NCBI RefSeq assembly: GCF_025602895.1
Contig: NW_026516423.1
Location: 1 to 48,252 of the forward strand
Direction: 5' to 3'
Source of the DNA: Polychytrium aggregatum
Taxonomy: Eukaryota; Chytridiomycota; Chytridiomycetes; Polychytriales
Length of the DNA stretch: 48,252 bases
Part shown: positions 22,433 through 36,332 of the stretch, one piece after another
Numbering within the stretch: the first letter of the stretch is position 1
How the letters are laid out: the number at the start of each line of letters is the position of its first letter
Notes under the pieces: model-generated
Told to the model about the DNA's origin: nothing
What the model saw: the letters and a program-made list of their open reading frames with translations, nothing else
Database searches by the model: none
Made by a program: the position numbers and the translations under genes

Positions 22433-23190
22433 ATCCCCGCAAGCTCAAGCTCAGGGCGGGTGGGCAAGGACATGGCCAAACTCGCCGGCCCACGGCGCTC
22501 GTGCTCTCGGATGGAATTTCTGCGCGCCCTTTCTCTGGCAACAGCACAGTCAGCGCTGCAGCCGCGCAGCCAAGCACAAAAGAGCAAATCTGTCGCGGGC
22601 CATCGGCGCTCATGGCAAGCCCCCCCTTGCTGGTCGCCGGCATGCTGGTGGTGGTGGGGATGTGCATGTTGAGGGGGTCGATCTGGGCAAGGAAGCATCG
22701 GCTGAAGGACAGCGAGGCGCGCGACAGCAAGGATGGATTCCGATGCACGCGCCCCATCCAGCACTTTGGCGGTGAGTGCATGCCACCCGGCTGGGTTGGG
22801 CTGTGTCTTGGAGTGCAAGGAGAGCGCAGGGAGAGCGCCGCCAGAGGACAGAGCACGCGGCGTTATGCGGGTGGGGCTGGGCCGTGGGGAGGGCGGCTGT
22901 GTCGCAGATGTACACTTTGGCGATGGACGACTGTGTGATGGACGACCGTGTGAACGCACGCATGGGCCAGCGGGGGCAGCCGATCCAGCGCACGCCGGGG
23001 CCGTCGCACGTCGCTCTGTGCGCTGGCTGTGCTGTATCTGTATGCCAGCCAAGATTGGCACGGGTGTGTCGACCGGTGTCTTGCTTCTTTGCCCAGGAGG
23101 ATGCTCTTCCCCACTGCGTGCCCTGGGGCATGCGCTGCTCATCCTCTTGCCAGAAACCTCGCTTGCTACAGAGAATGCTGCAAGGCGTGT

Positions 23191-23230
23191 TGCATCTGAT
23201 TGCATTCGATTGCATCTGATTGCACCTGCT
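23191..23230. repeat. 10-bp tandem repeat between SEC18 and the 5'-nucleotidase gene
   Basis: Four units of TGCATCTGAT with 0-3 changes, ending about 100 bp from the SEC18 stop codon, in its 3' flank. Confidence 0.8.
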
Positions 23231-23328
23231 GCATCCGCTGCCTGGGCATGCCTGCAGCAAGTCCCTGGAAAATCCAAATGGGCCTGGCGGATGAGGGTCC
23301 CAGGGACAATCGGGGCAGCGGTCGGCAC

Positions 23329-27832
<4,504 letters not shown>

Positions 27833-28181
27833 GGTTGCTCGGAGCCGGGCAGCGGCGGGTGGCAATAGGACAGGCGGGGATCCGGCCGATGCAGGCGAGT
27901 GATGCTGGGGCGAGCAAGTTCGAAACAGCCAGGCTCGTTCGACAACAAATGGCAAGGGCCTGGCAAAGCCACCAACAGCGGCGCGTCCACGTGGCGTGCG
28001 CTGCGCTCGGTTGCCACGGCTGGAACGAACGACGGGGCTGTTGATTGCGCATGGTTGGGCCGTCGAGTATGCAGTCGTGAGGGATGGTGAGCCAGCCGGG
28101 CGAACAATGACGGCGGTCGCATCAGTCGAGAGCCTGTATTTGGGTCTGCGCAAACAGGGCGGCGCAGAGGAAGCAGAGCCG
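27833..28181. other. SEC18 upstream region
   Basis: 349 bp between the stop of the small upstream gene and the SEC18 ATG. All three minus-strand frames are largely open because of base composition, and one is continuous with SEC18, but nothing conserved is visible. I treat it as promoter plus 5' leader. Confidence 0.5.
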
Positions 28182-29065
28182 TCAGACCGTGAGCGAGCGA
28201 TTGTGGCAGCAGCAGACCACTCCAGTCCAGTCCTGAAGGCAGCGGGCTCGAGTTCCCAGACGCAGTGCTCGGCAAATCAGGCTCACCAAGACCGTGTCTC
28301 TGAGGACTCGGTAGCGTTGCTTGATCGTTGCCACATCTTGCTGCTCCCCAGCTTCGAGATTCTCCAGCCGCTTGCACAGAGCCGCAAGACGGTCTTCCTG
28401 GCAGCACTTTCGGTTCTGTTGCGTGTCGATTTCATGAATACTGGATGCAGGCTCCATCAAGCCTTATCCATAGTCAGCCAAGGGTGGGACCAAACACCTA
28501 CCGATTGTGAGTCAGACCTTGCTTGGCTGTCCCATCCGCTCTCCATGAAGAAATGCATGGCCGACGGAGAGTCGCGCGGAGAGAATGGAGCCGTCCAGAT
28601 GCGCTGGATCATCGCGGGAAACTCATCCAGTTCCAAGCTACGACGAAGGATCCGAATACTATGTTGCGTGGTGGCCTCTGAAAGTGAGGCAGTCTTTGAA
28701 GAGTATGTGCCCCAGCTGTCCTGAGGGTCTAACAGACATCCGCTGAGACTACCGTACACATTGACCGGCGGGCTCAATGGACTGCGTTTCCACCACGAGC
28801 CATATCCACTTCGCCCCATACCTGTATTGGTCCAAACTGCTTCATAGAGAGCGTGAGCCGGAGCATCGCCCGAACCAACACGCACTGTCGGTCGAGGGGC
28901 GACACCTTGTTGCTCAAGGAATCGCAGCAGCTGAGCGACACTGAAGTGCAGGGAAGGGACTCGGAGATCGATGTGTCGGACCGGACCGGCTATTTGCTCC
29001 GTCTGCCAGCTGGGCAAGGTCCACTCGTGTGCGTAAACCCGGATGACATTCTCGGCAGAACGCAT
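28182..29065 (-). CDS. Unrecognised small protein with C-terminal coiled coil
   Basis: No family recognised. Four exons join in phase: 29065-28822, 28720-28660, 28603-28502, 28440-28182, for 221 residues; a 54-nt in-frame segment starting GTGAGC (in the last exon) could be a further intron, giving 203. The N-terminal half looks folded: VRHIDLRVPSLHFSVAQLLRFLEQQGV, then ALYEAVWTNTGQLGHILFKDC across the first junction. The middle is basic. The C-terminal part has a clear helix, DRLAALCKRLENLEAGEQQD. The start ATG was chosen because earlier in-frame codons are non-ATG and the WBP11 stop lies only 286 bp upstream. The agreement of three successive intron phases is the main support that this is a real gene. 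Function unknown. Confidence 0.6.
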
Positions 29066-29351
29066 TGCCAAAGATGAGTAATGAAGTAATAGTGGCAACG
29101 GAGCAAACGTGTGCCACTCTCTGGCCATTCCACGGACTGACCGAATGTGTGACTCAGAATGGCCGCTCCAACGGCAAATAGCAAACCCGGGTGAGTCGCT
29201 GGCACAAGAGCTTCGAGATGGTCCGTGAACCAAGTCGCTCGATTCGCTGTTGCGCCAAACCCCTTCTCTGCACACACACGATAGTAAGCCACTGGGCAAG
29301 TAGCTATATTTGGCCGGTTCGCCTTCGCGAAAGTGAGTCAGCACCAAATCC

Positions 29352-31739
29352 TCACAGCAGACCCTCCATATCCTTCATGAAGGCATCATAATCGTCGGGC
29401 TTGGAGGACTCTCTGACCTTGCGAATCGATTGGAGGGATCCGCTAAGTGCGTCGACCAGAGATTGCGGTCGCTTGACCTCGGGTCCGCGCTCCTCGTCGA
29501 GGTCGGGTGCAGCATTCACTTGCGGCTTGCCCATTGCCGGGAGACTGGCGCTTGGCTTGAGTGCAGCGCTGGTCTTTGATTTGCGCAGAAGAGACGGTGG
29601 GACGAGCGATGTGAGCTCCTTTTGAAAGTCTCGTACTTGTGGTGCGGCCGAGATAACGGTGCCAGGGGCCGGAGCTGGCCGTGGTGTCGGCGGCAGTTGT
29701 GGAGGTCGCTGAGCCAATGTTTGTGCACTGATAGTGACTTCCTTCATTGGGCGAATGGGACCCTGTGAAGGAGGTCGTCGGGAAGAGCCCGGGACGTTGA
29801 GGGGCAGAGGATATGGTCTCGGTGGATATGCATTGAACGCTGGAGGGTATGGCAGCATCCCTGGAGGGCCGCCCATATAGGGAGCAGCAACCATTCCGGC
29901 TGAGCGCGAGAGTTGGCGTGACAGCAAGACACAGTTGTTAGATAAGAAAGTGAGTAGCCCATTCGGCTATCTTGGATGGAATGTGCAGACCTCACACCGC
30001 ATCAAGTGCTGCTGATCGAGATACATACGCATTCCCATGTACGGTGGATTCCACTGTGGCATGCCAGGGTGATACATGGGCTGCATCGGCCTCGGAAACG
30101 ATGGTGCAGGCAATGGGCGGATGGGGCCGGGCGCCATTGGTCGAATCTGACTCGGACCAGCTGCAGCCTGCGCTGGCTTGGAGGCAGACGGCATGTAGTC
30201 GGCCTTGTTTCGAATCTCGGGCAGATCCAGGGTATTGAACACATGCGCTTCAACATCGGGAGCAGGTCCTGGGGGGAGAGGGATATCCAAGTCCTCGAAG
30301 GTGATGGGTGGCGGCTGTGGCTTTGTCTCCTCGACTGATGTGCATTGCAAAGTGTCAGCTGCAGGCGTTCGTTGCCGTAGATCGATCCCGAGCAGCGCTG
30401 CCTCAACATTGCGAGGCCGAGGATGCCATACACCACTGCGAAACAATGCCGAGCCCATACCAACAGGTTCTGGTGCCGATTCTGTTTGTTGCTCGGGCTC
30501 AGACTCGGGTTCTTGAAGGGTTGTGACTTGAACTACACCGCCTAGAAAGCCAAAGCGACGCTGTTAATATCAACGCGGAGCGACATGTGAAGCTGGTGCA
30601 CGGCTTCATGTGCTTGGAAAGGCGAGCCGAGATAGCCGAGCGACACAATGGCTCGATGAATGAATGTCTGCATCCTGATTGACGCGAATGAGATATACGA
30701 GTCGGTATGCCACGGAGGACGAGTGACGGATCCTACCATCGGTACGCTCGATATATGGCTTTCCAGGAGGTGGTGTTCCAAACGGGTTCAGAGTCGGATG
30801 GTAGTATATCGACTTTGTCGGGTCCCTGGGAGGGGGCTTTGCCGGTGCTTCGGGAACTTTGACCGTCTGGCGAGCGAGCCCGAGTTTCTATACGAGTAGC
30901 CGGCGTCAGTGCAATTGCTCCAGGAAGACGAGTCGAACGACGGGCCAACATGCCCACCGATATACCTCTCGTGCCGTCTGGATGGCTTCGAACTCTTCTT
31001 CAAGCTCCTTCTTTCGAGCGATCAGGGACTTGTCCAGAGTGCCATCGCGATCTGTTACGGGGAGACATAGGGTTGAGCCAAGCTCCCAATGGCGCATGGG
31101 AGTGCCATTTTCAATCGAGACGGAGCCAGCAGGAGATTGGAGAGTGCTCTGCGCTCTACGCCCTATGCTCTCCTGAGGTACTGGGGATGTGCTTTCGTCT
31201 TGCCTTGCTGGAGGAGCGAGCCAAGTTCTTCCTGGAGTTTGCTGCTGTCCTTCTGCGCGGCCGAAACCAATCGTCCTCGCTTCCTGTCTTCCTTGTTCTG
31301 AATGCAGCACAGCGCAGAGTGCACATACAGCATATTCAGTGGGGATAGACTGCGAATCACTCTGCCCGTCGCTCTGGACAGGCATGGATATCCTGGCTGT
31401 GATCGGGCGTTCCGCCAAGCCTGTCCATTTCTCGAGGGATCAGCGCCCGAATGCTCGCGCCGGACGCACCTTTTTGAGCTCCTTCTTCTTCTGAAGCTTG
31501 CGGTAGAGCTGCAGCAAGACACAAGATCAGCGCTCTGCGATCGGAGGGCGGCGCTGGGCGATGCCGCCAGAGCGTTGCCTGTTTCCGGGCACACACACGG
31601 CCGCCCAGATCTGGGGCTCGATTTGCAGTTGTGCTGGCAAGCTGCTGGAGCGCCAGCGCAGCACCACATCAAAAACTGCTGCACTGCTACACTGCCGTCT
31701 TACGTCCGTCGGGTTGAGTGATTTTGATCCCTTTGCCAT
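29352..31739 (-). CDS. WBP11-like splicing factor
   Basis: WBP11 (NpwBP/SNP70) is a nuclear pre-mRNA splicing protein that binds WW domains through proline-rich motifs. Seven exons join in phase: 31739-31704, 31508-31470, 31297-31204, 31051-30966, 30887-30737, 30541-30029, 29899-29352, for 488 residues. The N terminus has the family layout: SLNPTD, a basic helix RKLQKKKELKKNKEDRKR, then a coiled coil (LIARKKELEEEFEAIQTARE). The middle has FEDLDIPLPPGPAPD, close to the family LP-PPGP motif, and long Pro/Gly/Met-rich stretches able to bind WW domains. The C terminus DDYDAFMKDMEGLL matches the conserved WBP11 end. Exons 1 and 2 are 36 and 39 nt. Intron 3 starts GCAAGA, a GC-AG intron. WBP11 counterparts are absent from budding yeast but widespread elsewhere. 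Confidence 0.87.
31052..31203 (-). other. GC-AG intron in the WBP11-like gene
   Basis: The exon ends CAGCAAG and the intron opens GCAAGA and closes GTAACAG. The join gives GAT CGC GAT GGC in phase with coiled-coil residues on both sides. The nearest GT donor (GTACCT, 20-30 nt on) gives the wrong phase. Confidence 0.7.
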
Positions 31740-33076
31740 CGTCAGCGCTGTTGGCTTCGAGCCCGATCTTGGAGACTGACGCAGCCTCGATCAGGGCCGG
31801 TGCGGGCTGGTGCGGGTCGGTGTTTGCCCCAATTATCCGTTGCCGTCACGTGCTCTATGGCTCGATCCGGCTCCAGCCGGCTGGGCGGCGCGCCGGAGAT
31901 TTCGCGGCTCAGCGATTCCCACGCGTCCAGGCCGGGCGAGATCCTCCATCCTCTGGTCCAAGGGCAACACCGAGAGCGCCGCCGCAGAGACCCTGACCCG
32001 GAGAGCACGAGGGGACCTGTCTCTCTTTCTCTCTGCCCCTTTGTCGGTTCTTTGGAGTGCCATCGGCCGCACATTGCCCACATCCGTGCTGCCGTGCCAT
32101 CCACCACCATCTCGCCAGTCCTTCCTCCCACGACCCTCATCGGCATCACCGTCGTCCCGCCGCTGCCATTGCGTCCGCGGCAACCAAGTCCAGCGCGTGA
32201 GCTGCGGTCTGCTATTAGTGGCATACGGAAGAAGCGATAGTGCTTCTGCAAAACCCAGTGTCACTTCTGCTTGTATCGCTGTACCTCTATATCTGCGTGC
32301 CTGTGCTGCTGCAAACCAAGTGGGTGCATGCCCCCAAAGCTGGTTCTGGATAGGTAAGTCCCGGACGTCGCGTCTCTTTGGGCTTCTTTTCGTGTCTTCA
32401 CCCAGTAACCACGGCTGCGTGCCCCCGTCCGGAGTACTCTCCGCTAGACCTGCTCTGGGTGTATCCGGGAGCACTTTTGAACTCGATGACTGCATTTGTG
32501 TCTGGTGGGAGCCAGCATGCATCTTCATGTCTCCTTGCGCCGTCCGCTGCACTGTTGGCTGCGTTGTTGGCTTTAGTGCGCTTGCGCACTGCCCGCGTCC
32601 GCCATGGCGCAAGTTTAACGACTCGCTATTGCTGGGGCTGACGACTGCCTCTGTCCCTTCCGTCGCTACTCTCTGCACACGCGCGCAATCACAACTACTC
32701 GTGTCGCATGGCTCGGCCGCCGACTGCACTATTCCATGCGATTTGCCCAACCCCACCATCGAACACTCGCCGCCGGCTCACCGCATCAAGACTCTCACGG
32801 AAAAAAAACTACCCTCCGCTTGACATTGTGACTTCTTCGAGCCCCGGAGAGCTCCCAAACGTCCCGCTTATCTCATCGCCACTCAGCGCTCCACTTCCGG
32901 CCCGACTAATTCATATCTCCCATCACCAAAGCATCGAGTCGATCGACGGGAAGAGCCGCCTATCGACCAGCTCAGCTGCCAGGGTAACTCCTATTCGCCA
33001 CCATACGATCTCTCCGGAACACCGCACGTCCTCCAACCGCGCTTCTCGCAGCAGCACCAGCCATATTTCAAGAACA
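31740..33076. other. Divergent intergenic region, WBP11 / phosphodiesterase
   Basis: 1.3 kb between two divergent start codons. It is GC-rich and pyrimidine-rich on the plus strand (CT run near 32020), with an A8 run at about 32801-32810. Long open frames occur on both strands but none has recognisable protein features. A GTAAGT at about 32353 could be a donor in a spliced 5' leader of the phosphodiesterase mRNA. The phosphodiesterase frame itself stays open back to an ATG at 32708. Confidence 0.5.
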
Positions 33077-35715
33077 ATGTCGCTTCGCGATCGCCCCGCG
33101 GTGTGGACAAAGTCGACCACGCGTCAGATCAACTACCCCTCGTCACATATCCTCCACGACAACTCTGGCACTACGCCGCCCGGGACCACTCCACCAGGAC
33201 CGCTCGCAGCGCCTCATGGCCAGGGAGTCGTGACCACGAGCGGGCCTCTTATCCGCTCCTCGCTGTCGAGATCGGCGACCAAGCAGGGCGCCAGCATCGT
33301 TGATGTGAACGACAGCGGGCTCTCCGTGAACCTGATCGGCAGGAAGTTCAGCCACTCGCACATATCACAGCGCGCGGGTGCAAACCAGTCCGCCGACGGC
33401 GCCTCGATATACTCAAAATGGGATGAGCGCGGAGGGCGGGAGCACAACCTCCGTGGCCCGGTGATGCTCCAGATGTGTGTCCACTACATGTTTTTCTTGC
33501 CCGTGCTTGGGGTGGCCTCGGTCAATTGGGCACGGCAGATCCGCCTGTTCATGTGCGTATTTTACTTTTGCGCCTGCTTCTTTGTGCTGCAAATCTCGAG
33601 GCTCTCGTACAAGCGCAACCCAAACTCGGTAACGCCCCTCTATCTATCCCTGCCGCCACTGGTGCTGCTGCTCTTCATTTCTCGCGAAGCACACATGATC
33701 ACGATGGTGCTGTGGTACGTCTCCTTTTTGATCATCTACCTCCAGTCCGGACACAACGAACTCCAAAAGCACCTGATCTACTACTCGGTCTTCTTTGTCG
33801 TGGCGTACTGCCTGAGCGTCGTCGGCATGAACTTTTTCTACGTCAACGGATGCTCCTCGGCATTTTGCGGCGTGGGTCTCAATCCCACGATTTCGGTTCC
33901 GCAGGAGGGCGTGCTCGCTGCCGCAACCGTCATGGTCGTGGGATGCTTTGTGATGCTCGAGCGGTTCGTTAAGATGAACGCCCAGATGCTCCTGGAGCGC
34001 GAGAACCATCTGCAGCAGCTGTACCAGTCCAACATCAATCTCAAACGCCAACTGCGGCGACAAAAGACCGACAAGCAAATCGACCTCGAGTCGCCTCTTG
34101 CGCGCGCAGTCCAAATTCTGAAGGAGGTCAAGGAGAACGGCGTCGAGCAGTGGGTTGGCGACGAAATCGATGCCGTCATCACGGTGCTTTCTTCCGACCA
34201 GCTCTACAATCCCAATCTCTACCAGAACGCCGGAGACTCGGATGTGCACGACTGGTTGAAGGATATGCTCTTGGCTGACAAGGCCCAGGACACGGCCCAC
34301 CGCACGGTCTCGAAGCAGTCGTCCGCCGGATCGATGGGCGTCAGCATTCCGCAAATCGTCACCACTGCGACCCTGTCGGCGGATATGCCGTTCTTTGAGA
34401 TGTACGAGCAGAACGTCAACAACATCAACTTTGACGTTGAGCAGCTCGAGACGGCTTCGGGACAGAGCCTCTACTACATAGCCTGGAGCATCTTTCGCCA
34501 GCACGGGTTCTTTGAGCAGTTCAATATCCCGGAGCCCATCTTTCTGCGCTGGCTCAAGAAAGTGCAGCACGGGTACCGGGGCACCAACCCGTATCACAAC
34601 GCCGTGCATGCCTCGGATGTGACGCACTCGATGCACTTTTTCGTCACCCGCGCCAGAATATGGAGTGTCCTCACCCCCGAAGAAAAGCTGGCGTCGATCA
34701 TTGCGCCAATCATCCACGACTACATGCACCCGGGAGTCAACAACGCCTTTCTGATCACGACCCGCGATGCGCTGACGATGCGATACAACGATCTTTCTGT
34801 CCTCGAGAACTTCCACTGCGCATCTGTGCTTGAGTTTACACAGGAGGAGCAGTACAACCTCTTTGTCAACATGACCGTCGACCAGCGGAAGCTCGTTCGC
34901 GAGATGGTGATATCGATGGTGTTAGCCACCGATATGGCGGCGCACTTTGAATGGATCGGCAAGTTCAAGAACAAAATGTCTGGATCTGGGTTCAATTTTG
35001 AAAACAAGGCCGATCGCAAGATCATGTTGAATATGGCGATAAAGTGTGCCGACGTCAACAATCCGACCAAACCGCTGGAGCAGTCAAAGCGGTGGACCGA
35101 GCTGATCATGGAGGAGTTCTTCCGTCAGGGCGACATTGAGCGGTCGCGTGGAATTCCCATATCCATGTTTATGAACCGAGAAACGACCGATATACCCAAG
35201 TGCCAGATTGTAAGCCGCAGACACACTCCTGGAACGGCGAAGTGCATGCGATCCGTGTGGATCGGGGTGGAGTGGAAGAGCTGCAGCAGTGGACAGGCCC
35301 TGAGCCTCCACCGTGACAAACAGCACCGCATATCGGTGTTGCTCGCGATGCAAAGGCTCAGCTGCTGCGACTGCACCGCCATTCTGCTGACACCTGAATA
35401 CGCTCCATCCACCCGGTCTCTCTGCAGGGGTTCATCGACTTTATTGCACAGCCGCTGTTTGACGCATGGTACAGCTTCATGCAGGAAGACATTCAGATTC
35501 TCATGGATAACATCAAAGGCAACAAAAACTATTGGAAAAACAAGTCCGAGAAGGTGTCTTTTGGGCCCATCAAGCCCACGCCATCCTCAACAGAGAGCCT
35601 CAGCAACACTGCAAAGGCGAGTGCGCTAGCTATTCCTCCTGGGTCAAATATCCAGACAAGCGTCTCAACGCAGCAGATTACCAACACCAAGAGCAGTGAC
35701 TCACTAGCGCGCTGA
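33077..35715 (+). CDS. Membrane-anchored class I 3',5'-cyclic-nucleotide phosphodiesterase
   Basis: Hydrolyses cAMP and/or cGMP to the 5'-monophosphate. Two exons, 33077-35209 and 35428-35715, phase 0, 806 residues. The ATG at 33077 has A at -3 and begins MSLRDRPAVW; an in-frame ATG at 32708 would add 123 Ser/Pro-rich residues. After a disordered Thr/Pro-rich N terminus come about six hydrophobic helices (residues ~129-298), then a coiled-coil linker (~299-350). The catalytic domain (~435-740) has HN at 507-508, the metal signature HDYMHPGVNN (His547, Asp548), Asp659 in KCADVNNP and the nucleotide-gripping Gln710 just before the intron, followed by GFIDFIAQPLFDAW. All catalytic residues are present, so it should be active. 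No GAF, PAS or UCR domain is seen. Six spans before a PDE domain are unusual among fungal enzymes I know. cAMP versus cGMP preference cannot be read. Confidence 0.94.
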
Positions 35716-35950
35716 AGCCCCACATGCCCCCCCCCGTTGCTGTACAGTAACTGCTGAGCGAGAGAGTAAGGCATATCACAAGCGCTGCTGCACTGCAGAC
35801 CCGAACGCTGCACCGATACAAAGAGCAGAGGCGCGGCTGGCTGTCAGCCTCTACGGTCTCGGTGATGGCGATCAATGTCCCCGACTGGACCAAACGCTGC
35901 GTGCATCACCGCCGTCGCGTGTGCTATCAGTTTACAATGGCCACAAAACG

Positions 35951-36279
35951 GGACACCTGTTTTATAGTTGATCAGCCGCCCATCTTTGGGTGGGAATACA
36001 CATCCGTCATCCACAATGGCTACCCAGTTCGCAAACGCAGGGCGAGTGATATGGGGCAGATGTCCAGGATCGGCTACGCATCGTCCTGGCCAAACTGTGT
36101 GTTAACGATAGCAGCCACTGTTGTGCAATCAATTGAACCGCTCTGCCCCAACTGCATCCACATCAAAACGAGCACGCCATAACTTCTGGTGGTGGAACTG
36201 CCTGGAATAGCGAATGAACCTCGGATTTGTATTCCCACCCAAAGAGATGATCGGTTGATCAGCTATAAAACAGGCGTCC
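35951..36279. repeat. 56-58 bp inverted repeat, possible MITE
   Basis: The left arm 35951-36006 (starting GGACACCTGTTTTATAG) matches the reverse complement of the right arm 36222-36279 (starting GGACGCCTGTTTTATAG) at about 88%, with one 2-base gap. The 215-bp spacer has no coding potential. The element lies between the converging stops of the phosphodiesterase and ZPR1 genes. Terminal inverted repeats on a ~330-bp non-coding body are the form of a miniature inverted-repeat transposable element. I could not find clear target-site duplications, so a foldback structure of another origin is possible. Confidence 0.7.
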
Positions 36280-36332
36280 GATTTCATTTTGCGAGCGTTA
36301 CAATCCCCGCAAAACGGTAACCCACACGAACG

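Noticed and set aside
22051..22938. 295-codon plus-strand frame across the start of the 5'-nucleotidase gene
   Set aside because: Antisense to well-supported exons 1 and 2 and their intron; Gly/Arg-rich without any motif.
31833..32759. 308-codon minus-strand open frame in the same region
   Set aside because: No recognisable motif, overlaps the rival plus-strand frame, and no splice continuity with WBP11, whose start at 31739 is well supported.
31810..32823. 337-codon plus-strand open frame upstream of the phosphodiesterase
   Set aside because: Low-complexity Arg/Pro/Ser/Cys composition, no conserved block, and an equally long frame lies on the other strand; it is open because of base composition.
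33077..34000. Membrane part of the phosphodiesterase considered as a rhodopsin
   Set aside because: About six spans are visible, not seven, and I see no lysine-containing retinal pocket motif.
33644..34816. 390-codon antisense frame opposite the phosphodiesterase
   Set aside because: Shadow of a clear catalytic and membrane-domain coding region.
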